From Zobellia galactanivorans (GTDB lineage Bacteria > Bacteroidota > Bacteroidia > Flavobacteriales > Flavobacteriaceae): 64,000 nucleotides of DNA. Of the stretch, positions 12,001 to 18,291 are shown one piece after another. Made by a program: the position numbers and the translations under genes. Under the pieces are notes generated by a model, which ran no database searches, was not told the origin of the DNA, and was given only the letters and a program-made list of their open reading frames with translations. Location of the stretch: positions 2,848,501 to 2,912,500 of the forward strand of contig NC_015844.1 in NCBI RefSeq assembly GCF_000973105.1, written 5' to 3'. The first letter of the stretch is position 1. Every line of letters starts with the position of its first letter.

Positions 12001-13851
12001 AACGAAGCGCCGGTCGCTTTTGCCAGTGCAACGCCTTTAAATGGTGTGGCACCGCTAGAAGTGAACTTTAACGGTAGCGGTTCGATCGATGATGTGGAAG
12101 TGGTCTCCTATACATGGGACTTTAAAGATGGCGGTAGTTCTACACAAATGAATCCCGTTCATACCTTTGTTGATCCTGGTGTATATGAGGTCAGTCTGAC
12201 CGTTGCCGATGCCCAAGGGAAGACCGATACACATACGGTCACCGTTCAGGTAGATGAGCCCGTTGTCAACGACTTTGCCTTACGGATCAATGCCGGTGGA
12301 CCTGAAATGACCCATAACGGTCAGGTGTTTGCGGCCGACCAATACTTTGTGGGAGGCAAGGCGTATACCAATGCGAGTGCCAATGTACCCCAGTTGTATA
12401 AAACGGAACGCAGTGCCTTGCCACCGGTCTTTGCCTATGATATTCCCGTTCCGAACGGAAGCTATCAAGTGGTGCTTCATTTTGCCGAAATCTTTTGGGG
12501 CGCCCAAGGAGGGGCTTCGGGAGCAGTAGGCAGACGCGTCTTTGATGTAGAAATGGAAGGCACTAAAATACTCGACGATTTTGATATTATTGCAGAATCA
12601 GGTTCGGAGACCATAGTGATAAAAAGCTTTAATGCGACTATCGAGGATGGTCGGTTGAACTTGGTCTTCGATGCGGAAGGCAGCGATGGTAGAAACGAAC
12701 CCAAACTGTCGGCCATTGAGATCATAGGAAGCGGCTCCGTACTTCAGTTCGATCCTGTAGTCCATGCCGGTGATGATATTGAAATCGATTTGTCAGCCAA
12801 TGAAACCAGCTTGGTGGGAAGCGGCCATGATCCTGACGGTGGGGCCGTAAGTTACCAATGGTCTCAGGTTTCAGGACCGGATACGGCCATTATGACCAAT
12901 AGCAATACACTGGAGTTACAGGCCGTTTTCTTGGTCGAAGGGGTATATGTACTGCGACTTACGGTTACGGATGATGAAGGCCGGACCGCTTTTGACGAGG
13001 TCGCTGTTACGGTCAATAACGATACCCAAGAAGAAGTTTGGTTAGAGGCGGAGTGTGGTGTGCTTGGTTCGGGATGGACCGTAGTCGAGGATTCCTCCCG
13101 GTCAGGTGGCAAATATGTGGTGCCACCCACAGGCTTTAACTCTTCCTCTGGAAGTATAGGGGCTGCGGTATTGACCTACAATGTTTCGGTAAGCGAAGGT
13201 ACCTATGCTATTTTCGGACTCGTAAGGACGCCGTCAGGTGTCAACGATAGTTTCTGGATCCGTGTGAACAACGGGGCTTGGGTGCGATGGAACAGTATTC
13301 CCGCCAGTAATGAATTCGTATGGCACAGGGTACACCTTAATGAACAATTGAGCAAACCCCGAAGTTTTGAGCTTATAGAGGGTATCAATAAAATTGAAAT
13401 TGGCCACAGGGAAGATGGTCTGGGGCTCGATAAATTGTTCTTGACCAAAACCGGCGACCTACCTTCCGGTCTTGGGGGTACGGCCTCGAATTGTGGAGGT
13501 AGTGGAAAAACGTTCGAAGAACAAATTATCGCAGGAAACCTAGAAGTAGAAGCAATAGCCGATACCCAGTTTTATAGCGAAAAGGTACCTAATGCAGTAC
13601 ATCTGTTTCCTAATCCCGCGGTAGTGCAAACCAAAATAAGGTTAGATAACCCGGAGGTCGAGATTGTACAGGTACGCATTCATGAAGCCTCGGGCCGATT
13701 GATCAGCGTACACCTGGGGGAAGCTCTGAAAACGGGTGAGGACGAATATGAATTGAACGTTTCCGGCTTGACGAACGGAGTGTATTTCCTCCGAATTGCC
13801 ATAAGCGACGGAGAGGTGTTTGATCGTAAACTGATCGTTGACCACCGCTAA
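1..13851 (+). CDS. Giant T9SS-exported multidomain protein (5' end outside window)
   Basis: The reading frame is open from base 1, so the GTG at 49 is internal and the real start lies further left; about 4,616 residues are visible. Order of modules by nucleotide position: Ig-like Big_5-type (1-330), sugar-dehydrogenase-like beta-propeller (360-1670), HYDIN-like (1690-1980), conserved 'WY...QD' domain (2010-2590), concanavalin-like (2610-3385), malectin-like (3410-3920); a second round Big_5 (3930-4290), propeller (4306-5720), HYDIN-like (5735-6060), 'QD' domain (6085-6640), BACON-like (6645-6940), malectin-like (6960-7470); Ig and HYDIN-like (7495-8150), third 'QD' domain (8176-8795), cadherin-like pair (8800-9365), PKD domains (9370, 9640, 10985, 11260, 12000, 12745), three near-identical malectin domains (9900, 11520, 12265), DUF1349-like (10385-10975), CBM-like (13030-13470) and a type A T9SS sorting domain (13590-13851; motif LFPNP, ending KLIVDHR). 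It is probably a cell-surface carbohydrate-binding or adhesive protein; no catalytic function is claimed. Confidence 0.9.
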   Translation, partial: PKVVGITPPEGATGVSVSTSVSANNLFLPNSDTNGNAGVDNTTITNATVRLFKQGSTTPIGASVNGTGGGDAINLVPNLPLEANTVYVFEIDGVLDLVGEPFEFFTSSFTTGDGNTGPVTDLDNVSFTNAGVVGSNGKYSTLTIGPDDKLYGLEISGDIHRWNIDTDGTLTDEEVLTAWKTAYGGSRTSVGLVFDPAATSSNLIAYVSHDSGGLNSAPDWDGKISRLTGANLENEQLLVTDLPRSTKDHLTNSLTFRPGEPNVIYFNQGSNSAAGKPDNSWGNREESLLTAATLRLDLSLLPGTLPLNVRTTRDAMAINNVDVNSPTLDGLYNPYYVNAPLKLFATGIRNAYDLVWHSNGQLYVPANGTAGGSNAPASIDGTRRPDGSFYDHSNPLYPVVPFSNGNNVQRDWLFRINPNTTMGYYGHPNPFRGEFVLNRGDADVSKSAYDNVQPDINYRGAAFDFEFNKSPNGVIEYRSNAENGNLKGALLVVRYSGGSDIIALVPDGSGGDISTFKEGIPGFTGFQDPLDLVEDTSNGNIYVSDYGRSQIVLLKPSNQASPTPLIVLDTEKVTGDAISNSGSFTSEILLSNLGNASLVDVQAQISGVDQDQFLIVGLPTSINAQNSASFQVLFTPTSNGPKSAELTLTGSNAEPVVVPLNGLGKMGLGGNNEPSLQWILDTQLGDGAVNVGDTDPTTNLINLPNGSGYNDILGDEVAVQKFERAVDAPVTVELLSVYGPTNTTPVVAFGWYVSGDVNTTSELFTVSNSPASNGQTLNPPIVGATEFDPGAVSFGFYSRWPFFGDRHLFSEDALNTFADAIPHHVRVYELPGEENAYIIATEEHISGFDYQDIVVIVRNIKPFDDAPSLACSPISILECDELEVSLPFSLNFDGTEGGLANTGFTMVDNPSARLAVDGTAFNPNVPGYEPGRISLSNGNLVLNAANGIAYLRNGPGAGTSTDVNSQINTLGVAVDADSYGSFSIETSLVNPYSDGSNNSEQAGVWFGLDEDNYVKLVASNGNRVELLSELDGLSSTSQSIKADDITDLHSSNVGLRLFVDVENSLFVGYYSLNGGAEVEVGSLPLPLGFVAGNSSYDNLSFAGIFNTKRRETTANVNHTFEHFRIVSDDVVAFEPVKINFSLPEDVPPSGYLVDSGLAYADRGNGYSYGWLATDGTTGLDLSERVRNRAVAGIDILRNTLVHMQYQNVKPEGQEGIWEMEVPNGNYTVAVGVGDPNVDGQAGTEPLHTINIEGVNAINRYSPTGVEGASTRFSSGVANVTVTDGRLTIDASGGFNTKLNSLEITQGSGVVQPYFANVNPADNANDVRIEDFQINVEVIVPDDYEIDNNTLAGNINLFEVTAGGDVIVPSNSNDTGGGDAITLTPIQDLKEFTTYRFVLTSDIEANRRGDLNDRIPFRAFESTFETGELDDGTIPIRDLTGVEFTKVSGVANLGPGVDNQRFSSLVIGPDGKLYASTIGNFNSDGQIYRWDMAIDGTLSNLEILSPPLQGSAHPETGARGNDDRLIIGLAFDPASTADNLVAYVTHSKASISGGPEWDGKLSRLTGSDLSTVEDLVIHLPRSVNDHLTNSIAFDDQGDLYISQGSNSAGGSPDGNWGNRPERLLAAAILKLELDKLPNSLPLSVYTTDDISVINAAPNGSLQMSDATYNPYATNSPLTIFASGIRNAYDLVWHSNGWLYVPTNGTAGNNNSSPNSPSTSDYPLARRIDGLTTIPNAPKLLGGETQKDWLFKTKGGSYHGHPNPYRGEFILNHGGISYSGLPGQVEASYTDVGKYPDDLAPDPNYREPAFDFGKNKSPNGAIEYKSDAFEGKLQGLLMVVRFSGQDDLLVLDPKSSGDIAEAYSSIPGLSGFDDPLDVVEDPTTGNIYISEYDRDNNGTARLTLLRAATPASMGPSIVATPDELIFEATTNNEGSNTDTKTLEVSNDGNAVLNIASASLTGTFASQFSAIQPSGGVTLNPGESQIYTLTYTPSLDGADLGYQDAVLTLESDDTDTPSLEIGLHALKKSGFEGGQEPALQDVVDALGIGISVGWTSLSSSTDPSPVGDEVEVERWVKASEQPVKVTPVGRYSPREELPFGWYTNDGTVVTHEVGVLADDIANAQTLFPPISSGTDTFDPQGAVFGFYVESQSFGRFNYTEDAINTGGVAHRVRIYPVNDREGNAVENSYLIAFEDASNGDYQDYMFIIDNVIPFESGVLALDFDKEDMSFFTSINQENVPLQSLTLNGNGGITSSEINLESTEEWVVLPDTFEMGTAFEVGVDVAGLPIGSYEATISASAANYEGDVVSIALEITNELVYTYQFNFQDPDELEVSPEGYIDDVGAPYGVQNTVLGDLNYGWVIPGTLTPADAAANARNRNTGTNDDALVKTFSIVGHRSANTYPLRDWIVEVPNGIYSVNIGVAGDPDYADSNHVLDVNGVVVVDYDQESIVPESYESFQNTERVEVTDGLLRLSLAPAGDNAKVSYIRLAPVDSSLLPPTILATFNGNERATDVFRGAVNIALEATDESGSGGIAFIEYVLDGAPVESYTDAFDIADEGDHTLVVTAEDNNGNSFAKTYNFTIETPTGALLAIENMTKVPGTDRGFPADDYYTFYRLGSPGSAQFHDTNVMRLNNTGTGDLVVTEVNISDANDYTFELLDANGNTAQLPITIPSGSYADVDITFIATTGSGNNGIFVEDIEIVSSADNALSSTAVLHGGYAPQPEGGDEINAQEVFDAFGFQSSMLSIVNDEGSITPPNNLAYRPSSNFPIEANIEAGYEGDLILSDAFVQADPNQPVIGIQLSALHGTGSNGARFVEVGGTETVGGISFSHTGSNYQTLLPKNGSGVISFDTSNSISEPFRIAVANYLTTGGNNISGNRPDLLGARVYKVIDHNGNIVPNEYIVLQDFVQNGCGAGSANCDWNDNTFYFINIRPQAIPTAQPDQEYLANVGEEFSIDVASYFDKGYVGNELTVTATVNGGSLPSWLTYNAQAATVSGTAPIDATGSVPVVLSAVDLNGLTATTTLTVAINEAPLAVGDDIETTQDKAILLEGLLANDTEPNGQAITIVTVDTPQNGEAVLQGDGLSVLYTPDAGYVGSDSFEYTIEDETGLSATATVSITVTPQNQAPVAMLQSSVQEGEAALYVDFVGSGSTDENPATLRYEWNFGDGTANSTDPDTSHTFTSVGVYTVVLTVIDDGNLIGTASTTITVSAPPNTGPTAIAAVTPLNGANSLSFNFDGSASNDPEGSLSYLWDFGDGNTATTAIVNHSYALAGVYDVSLTVTDEGDLVDAITVQVEAKEAVVSDFALRINVGGPELVYQGETFVQDQGFVGGKVFENANALVPGLYQTERSATPPVFDYNLPLENGTYEVTLHFAEIYWGATSGGSGGVGKRVFDVSLEGSTVLDDFDINLVSGPETPVVRTFEVVVQDGVLNMHFDAGGTNGIDQPKLSGIEILSKDDAVLPCALPDTWANSDIGSVQIAGETCFENGRYEVTASGTDIWGSADEFHYVYRELTGDGEIVAQVMSLEATSVWAKAGVMMRNDLDANSVLAQMVISPNPNNLGGVGHSFQDRPVKGAAMGSANFTTPQSVPGGFPHYVRLVRSGNTFTGYVSETNGNWTLVGSKVLPMDETIFVGLATTSHNDDELTTAVFENVSVQEETQQNQAPYASIGVNVSTGTAPLVVSFDGNGSSDDKNIVSYTWNFGDGTANGSGALVEHTFTNAGSFDVTLTVADEEGEVGVDVVTIVVEAANEAPEAVATATPLNGEAPLEVSFSGSNSTDDDGAENLNFAWSFGNGDTSSLADPVYVYNTEGTYTVSLTVTDSEGLTDLETLTVVVEEPVVVGDFALRINAGGPQLTHNGEVYVADRDFVGGKSYTNTSAEVPELYKTERSALPPNFGYDIPLANGEYQVTLHFAEIFWGATGGRTGAVGKRVFDVVMEGNTILDDYDIFDEVGPQTVVTRTFDLTLVDGVLNLGFDANAPDGLNEPKLSAIEIVSVGAVNEAPVAFASATPLNGVAPLEVNFNGSGSIDDVEVVSYTWDFKDGGSSTQMNPVHTFVDPGVYEVSLTVADAQGKTDTHTVTVQVDEPVVNDFALRINAGGPEMTHNGQVFAADQYFVGGKAYTNASANVPQLYKTERSALPPVFAYDIPVPNGSYQVVLHFAEIFWGAQGGASGAVGRRVFDVEMEGTKILDDFDIIAESGSETIVIKSFNATIEDGRLNLVFDAEGSDGRNEPKLSAIEIIGSGSVLQFDPVVHAGDDIEIDLSANETSLVGSGHDPDGGAVSYQWSQVSGPDTAIMTNSNTLELQAVFLVEGVYVLRLTVTDDEGRTAFDEVAVTVNNDTQEEVWLEAECGVLGSGWTVVEDSSRSGGKYVVPPTGFNSSSGSIGAAVLTYNVSVSEGTYAIFGLVRTPSGVNDSFWIRVNNGAWVRWNSIPASNEFVWHRVHLNEQLSKPRSFELIEGINKIEIGHREDGLGLDKLFLTKTGDLPSGLGGTASNCGGSGKTFEEQIIAGNLEVEAIADTQFYSEKVPNAVHLFPNPAVVQTKIRLDNPEVEIVQVRIHEASGRLISVHLGEALKTGEDEYELNVSGLTNGVYFLRIAISDGEVFDRKLIVDHR

Positions 13852-13869
13852 GCATGAAGTAAAAAAAGA

Positions 13870-13896
13870 AAAGGGAGCGATCAAATCGCTCCCTTT
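13870..13896. terminator. Bidirectional hairpin terminator
   Basis: An 11-bp perfect inverted repeat (AAAGGGAGCGA / TCGCTCCCTTT, loop TCAAA) with A and T tracts on both sides lies between the convergent giant gene and proA. Either strand would give a stem followed by U residues. Confidence 0.85.
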
Positions 13897-13898
13897 TT

Positions 13899-15098
13899 TT
13901 ATTCCCTTATTTGTCCTTCGCCAAAGACATAGTATTTATTGGTTACCAACTGCTTGAGCCCCAATGGGCCGCGATGGTGCAATTTATCGGTGCTAATGGC
14001 CAATTCTGCGCCAACTCCCATTTGTCCGCCATCGGTAAAACGGGTAGAGGCATTTTGGTAGACGGCTGCACAATCTACCTGCTCCATAAACCGTAGGGCG
14101 GTTTCCTTGTTCTGTGTCATGATGGTCGCTGAATGTCCTCCGGAGTGTTCATTGATGGTTTCAATGGCATCCTCGGTTTTTTCTACGGTGCCGATGCAAC
14201 ATTTCAGGGCTAAAAACTCTTCTTTCCAAACCGATGTTTCGGGGATTAAAGCTTCGTCCTTCAATACTTTTTGCGCGCCTTCATCGACCAAAAGGCTTAC
14301 CCCGTTTTCTTTTAGTACGTGTGCCAAGTCCATCATTTTTCGCGAAAAATCTTCAATATTGGTGTGGATAAGGATTTTGTCCAAGGCATTACACGCCGAT
14401 ATCTTGGCGGTTTTAGCATTTAATATGACCTGTAGGCTCATTTCCCAGTCGGCCTGCTCATCGACATACAAAAAATTATTGCCCCTTCCACTTACCAATA
14501 CGGCACAGCTGGCGTGTTCCTTTACAAAAGCGATCAACCGTTCACCTCCCCTTGGGACGATCAGGTCGAGCTTTTGGTTTGGATTTTTCAAGAAGGCCCG
14601 GGTTTCTTCGCGGTTGAGGTTCAATAGTTGAATGTAATCGGTCGAAAGGTTGTTTTCCTTCAGGGCACGATGCCAAAAATCGACAAGTACGGTATTGCTG
14701 TGAAGCGCTTCCTTACCACCCTTTAAAAGAATTTTATTGTTCGCTTTGAAGGCTAGTACGGCCGCTTCGATCGTAACGTCGGGGCGTGATTCGTAAATGA
14801 TCATTATAGTGCCAAAAGGCGCTGTTTTGTTGGTCACTTTTAAGCCGTTCGGTAATTCTTCCCCAGAAATATCCCTTCCTACGGGATCCTCTTGCGAACG
14901 TACCTTTTGTACCGCCGCGATCATTTCTTCTATTTTCTTGTCGTCTACGATCAGCCGCTCATAGAGGGCTTGGTCGTTTTTATTGAAAAGTTCCAGGTCT
15001 CTCTTGTTGGCTTCCAGTAGTTCCGTTCGGTTTTTGTCCAAAATGCGGACCATGGAATCCAGTACCTTGTTCTTTATATCCGTTGTAATCAGTTTCAT
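13899..15098 (-). CDS. proA: Gamma-glutamyl phosphate reductase
   Basis: Cytosolic enzyme of proline synthesis that reduces gamma-glutamyl phosphate to glutamate semialdehyde with NADPH. At 399 residues it has normal family length. Visible marks are the GGKEALHSN segment, the catalytic Cys236 in KISACNALDK, and the conserved C-terminal stretch GVGAELAISTDKLHHRGP followed by GLKQLVT. The ATG follows the proB stop codon with no gap, so the two are translationally coupled; proA is last in proC-proB-proA and ends in the shared hairpin terminator. Family assignment is firm. Confidence 0.96.
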   Translation of the reverse strand: MKLITTDIKNKVLDSMVRILDKNRTELLEANKRDLELFNKNDQALYERLIVDDKKIEEMIAAVQKVRSQEDPVGRDISGEELPNGLKVTNKTAPFGTIMIIYESRPDVTIEAAVLAFKANNKILLKGGKEALHSNTVLVDFWHRALKENNLSTDYIQLLNLNREETRAFLKNPNQKLDLIVPRGGERLIAFVKEHASCAVLVSGRGNNFLYVDEQADWEMSLQVILNAKTAKISACNALDKILIHTNIEDFSRKMMDLAHVLKENGVSLLVDEGAQKVLKDEALIPETSVWKEEFLALKCCIGTVEKTEDAIETINEHSGGHSATIMTQNKETALRFMEQVDCAAVYQNASTRFTDGGQMGVGAELAISTDKLHHRGPLGLKQLVTNKYYVFGEGQIRE

Positions 15099-15884
15099 TT
15101 ATACTTCCTGTTTTTCGAGGGCCACTCGGGTCCCCACGTTTTTTCCGTCTATAATATCGATTATCGTACGGTCTTTTTTTCCGTTGGCGATATAGGTGGG
15201 TATGCTTTTGGCGGCGGCCTGCTGGGCATAGTCTAGTTTTGAGCCCATACCGCCCCTGCCTTCACCGGCAGCCTTGTTACTGTCTTTGATATAGGCTTCA
15301 AAATTGTCTTCCGGTCCTACATGTGGAATAAGGTCACTGTCTTCGGCATTCGGATGGCCAGTGTAAAGTCCGTCAATATCGGTGAGGATGATCAACTTAT
15401 CCGCATTCATCAATTGTGCGATCAAACTGGCCAACTCGTCGTTATCTGAAAACATAGACATGGTAACGGATACCGCATCGTCTTCATTGGCTATGGGAAT
15501 GACCCCTTCGGCTAACAGGCCTTCACAACACTTGATCATGTTCTGGCGGTGTACGCCCGGACTAAAATCGCGTTTGGTGGGCAGTACTTGGGCACATTTC
15601 ATACCGTAATCATGAAAAATATTATAGTAAAGGCGCATCATTCGGGGTTGACCGATGGCCGAATATACCTGTCTTCTCTGGGTATCGTTTTCAATACTTG
15701 AATTGCCCAATACTTCCTTGCCCGCGATTACCGAACCTGAAGAGACCAAAATGGTGATGATGCCACGCTCATAGAGCTCGGCAATCTGTTCTACCAACCG
15801 GCGGAGTACGGGGCGTACGATACGATTGTCTTTATTGGTCATTACGTTGGTGCCGACCTTTATAACGATGAGTTCCTTATGCAT
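15099..15884 (-). CDS. proB: Glutamate 5-kinase (short form without PUA domain)
   Basis: Phosphorylates L-glutamate to gamma-glutamyl phosphate, the first and usually feedback-inhibited step of proline synthesis. The 261 residues form only the amino acid kinase fold (N-terminal IVIKVGTNVMT, SSGSVIAGKEVL, a glycine-rich GRGGMGSKLDYAQQAA loop). The C-terminal PUA domain of the E. coli enzyme is absent, as in many Bacteroidota. The start overlaps the end of proC by 8 bases, and the stop abuts the proA ATG. Confidence 0.95.
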   Translation of the reverse strand: MHKELIVIKVGTNVMTNKDNRIVRPVLRRLVEQIAELYERGIITILVSSGSVIAGKEVLGNSSIENDTQRRQVYSAIGQPRMMRLYYNIFHDYGMKCAQVLPTKRDFSPGVHRQNMIKCCEGLLAEGVIPIANEDDAVSVTMSMFSDNDELASLIAQLMNADKLIILTDIDGLYTGHPNAEDSDLIPHVGPEDNFEAYIKDSNKAAGEGRGGMGSKLDYAQQAAAKSIPTYIANGKKDRTIIDIIDGKNVGTRVALEKQEV

Positions 15885-16692
15885 AGTTCTCCTCTTTGCC
15901 TAATTCCACTGCGCGCTCAAAAGCTGCAAAAGCCGCTTCCTTGATCAGTTCGCTGACATTGTTGTCGTCCATCGAGTCTAGGGCCGCCTGTGTGGTACCT
16001 CCCTTACTGGCCACACGGTCCATCCAAGAATTAGGGCTAAGGTTGTTCTGGTTGAAGAGCTCAACGGCGCCAGTAAAGGTCTCGCTCACCAAAACACTCG
16101 ATACTTCTTTCGAAAAGCCCATTTGTAGGGCGGCCTCCATCATGCTTTGCATAAAATAGAAGACATAGGCCGGGCCACTGCCCGATATGCCCGTAGAGGC
16201 GTCTATAAAGTTCTCGTCGCGTACCCTAATGGACTTTCCTGTGGTGTCGAGTAGGCTTTCCACGGTCAAAAGCTCTATTCTTGACACCTCCTTTGAAGAG
16301 GTGTAAGAGGTGAGTCCCTTGCCGACTTTGGCCGGTAAGTTGGGCATGGCGCGAACGATCTTGTTCAGGCCGGTATGTGTTTTTATGGCATCAATGGTAA
16401 CGCCGGCCATAATGGAAATCAAGATTTGGTCGGAATGGACCAAAGGTTTAATGGTCTCGAACAAGGCGTTGGCGTGGTAGGGCTTTACCGCAATAAAGAT
16501 GATGTCTGCTTGGGGCACACATTCTTCCAACTTTTTAAAGGCATCGAAATGCGCCATTTCATTTAGCTCTTTCAGTTTCTCTTCGGAACTGTCTAGCACC
16601 ATAATGTTCTTTTTTTTGAGCAATTTAGATTTAGACATGCCTTCAGCATAGGTCAATCCCATATTTCCGGCTCCGATTACTAGTACTTTCAT
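15877..16692 (-). CDS. proC: Pyrroline-5-carboxylate reductase
   Basis: Last enzyme of proline synthesis, reducing 1-pyrroline-5-carboxylate to proline. The 271-residue protein opens with the Rossmann motif VLVIGAGNMG, contains AVKPYH and IMAGVTID, and has the family signature around SGSGPAYVFYFMQSM and KGGTTQAALDSM near the C-terminus. All three enzymes that convert glutamate to proline are therefore encoded together, proC first. No attenuator or operator is evident in the 54 bases before the start. Confidence 0.96.
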   Translation of the reverse strand: MKVLVIGAGNMGLTYAEGMSKSKLLKKKNIMVLDSSEEKLKELNEMAHFDAFKKLEECVPQADIIFIAVKPYHANALFETIKPLVHSDQILISIMAGVTIDAIKTHTGLNKIVRAMPNLPAKVGKGLTSYTSSKEVSRIELLTVESLLDTTGKSIRVRDENFIDASTGISGSGPAYVFYFMQSMMEAALQMGFSKEVSSVLVSETFTGAVELFNQNNLSPNSWMDRVASKGGTTQAALDSMDDNNVSELIKEAAFAAFERAVELGKEENYA

Positions 16693-16746
16693 GAATTTGT
16701 TTTAAGGAGTTCTTGTGAATTTCTAAGTAAAGTCTTGTGGTTGTAT

Positions 16747-16938
16747 TTAGATAAAGAGTTGACAGTCGTCGTAGTTCTTTATTTTTCCGTAATAGGTTTT
16801 ACGGTATTTCTGCAGGGTGCTGATGGGCAGCCCCAAAAAGTAGCGTTTGATAGAAGTTACCCTTGTGGTCAGGGCCCCCATTTTTTCACTGTAGTGTTTT
16901 TCTGTTCTTGTTTTTCTTTTGATATATAATAACCTCAT
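16747..16938 (-). CDS. Possible small hypothetical protein upstream of proC
   Basis: A 63-residue, strongly basic ORF (starts MRLLYIKRKTRT, ends KNYDDCQLFI) lies 54 bases upstream of proC on the same strand. The opposite strand also carries a similar-sized ORF (16735-16929), so only one or neither is real. I prefer this one because its orientation matches the operon and its composition (Lys/Arg/Tyr-rich with a final DC motif) looks protein-like. No domain is recognised and no ribosome binding site stands out. Confidence 0.4.
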   Translation of the reverse strand: MRLLYIKRKTRTEKHYSEKMGALTTRVTSIKRYFLGLPISTLQKYRKTYYGKIKNYDDCQLFI

Positions 16939-17765
16939 AAAATGTATTTAGCTTGTAACATATCATAATGAATAGCTATTACAAATATGAAATGTTAAGA
17001 TTTTGTTATTGTAGTCTAAATAGATTTTTATCTTACTTAAAATGTAGGTTATTTCAATATATGTGTAGTTGTTTTACAGGAAAACACATGACAATGCTAA
17101 TCTTGAAGTTTTAATAAATACGGTAGTTTTGAAAAAATATAAAACTTTTAGGGGCTTTTGTTTTGTAGGAAACAATCTTACAATTATGATGGTAAGGTTG
17201 CTATCGTTTTTTAATCATGCAGTTTCATTCTGATGAATCAACGATTGGAAGAATAAGTTTTGATCTATTTCCAAAGTGAGGAGAGCTTTGGGCGAAATAA
17301 ACAGAGAAGGCTATTGTAAATTTACGATAGTAAAATATTGTATGCTGTATAATGGAAATAATTGTTATTAACACCTAGTCAAAGGATACGGTGGATTGGT
17401 CAATAGTTGTAAATAAGTCGAAATTCGCATAACGTCTTCCTATAGGACTGTATTCATGCGCTGAGCTAAAAGTTAGGACTGTTAATAACTATTGTATGGG
17501 CAGTACAATATTTGTAAATTTATAACAATAGTAGGATTATGGGTTTAGGCCACTATATCATTTTTCATATAGTACTCTCGTAAATGAATATTTGCGGATT
17601 TCATCCCCCCTATCCGTGAACAAATATATTTTTTGAAAAAATACAAATCAGTAGCGACACATCCGAGTAAGCAAGCCTCATAGTAAAATCTTTATTCTGT
17701 CTGAGTAATCTCCATCTGCATAAAGTTGCTCCTATTTTCAGGTGCGAAAAATTTTGAGTCTATGT
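16939..17765. other. Gene-free AT-rich region with CTATTGT/ACAATAG motifs
   Basis: About 830 bases with no convincing ORF on either strand. It holds a near-palindrome at 17311-17330 (CTATTGTAAATTTACGATAG, one mismatched pair), a related element at 17505-17531, further CAATAG/CTATTGT motifs at 17401 and 17489, and a direct repeat TAGGACTGT at 17443 and 17473. These could be decayed sequence, a regulatory region or a non-coding RNA locus; nothing decides between them. Confidence 0.4.
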
Positions 17766-18137
17766 TTATAACTTTATTCCGGTCCAACTACCACTATCTT
17801 CCTCTTTATTATTAGTCCAAAGTCCAGACCCAATTTCGTTTGCTAAATTTCCATTGAAATCTCCAACTACTTCAGATGTTCCGATTGTAGCGTTTGAAAC
17901 TCCATTTTCGGAAACAACGCCAATTACCTGATATGAATTTGAGGATTGGATAGAAGTAAATGTTCCAATTGCAGTTTTGTTCGCATCAATTTGAATTGAC
18001 CAATTCCCACTATCGACATTACCAGCATATTGTCCGCTCCAAGCCCCTTCAAGGACTAAGATTTCATCCTCCTCTTTTTTACATGAATTTAGGATACTAA
18101 CACTTAAAAATACTAATGCGAAATATTTTGCTTTCAT
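17766..18137 (-). CDS. Small lipoprotein of unknown function
   Basis: 123 residues with a clear lipoprotein signal: basic start MKAKYF, hydrophobic core, lipobox LNSC with Cys19, then an acidic KKEEDE linker that in Bacteroidota often accompanies export to the cell surface. The mature part is Gly/Ser/Asn-rich with a repeating pattern (GAWSGQYAG, SGNWSI, SGLWTN, SGSWTG) suggesting a small beta-barrel or beta-sandwich. The gene is noticeably AT-rich compared with the flanking core genes, which may reflect acquisition. No family recognised. Confidence 0.75.
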   Translation of the reverse strand: MKAKYFALVFLSVSILNSCKKEEDEILVLEGAWSGQYAGNVDSGNWSIQIDANKTAIGTFTSIQSSNSYQVIGVVSENGVSNATIGTSEVVGDFNGNLANEIGSGLWTNNKEEDSGSWTGIKL

Positions 18138-18291
18138 AGATTATTACTCTAAATAATGCGAATGGAATTTTTATTTTTTAAGCTATTGATTACAACAAAT
18201 GGATAAGAACTCTAAGTTGTTAAGAATTATTTGAAAGATTACAATGCCTGTGCAATATTAACTGGGGAGTGTGCTCTATTGGAATCTGTGA

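Noticed and set aside
16735-16929. Plus-strand 64-residue ORF upstream of proC
   Set aside because: Overlaps a more plausible minus-strand small ORF in operon orientation; hydrophobic shadow with no domain.
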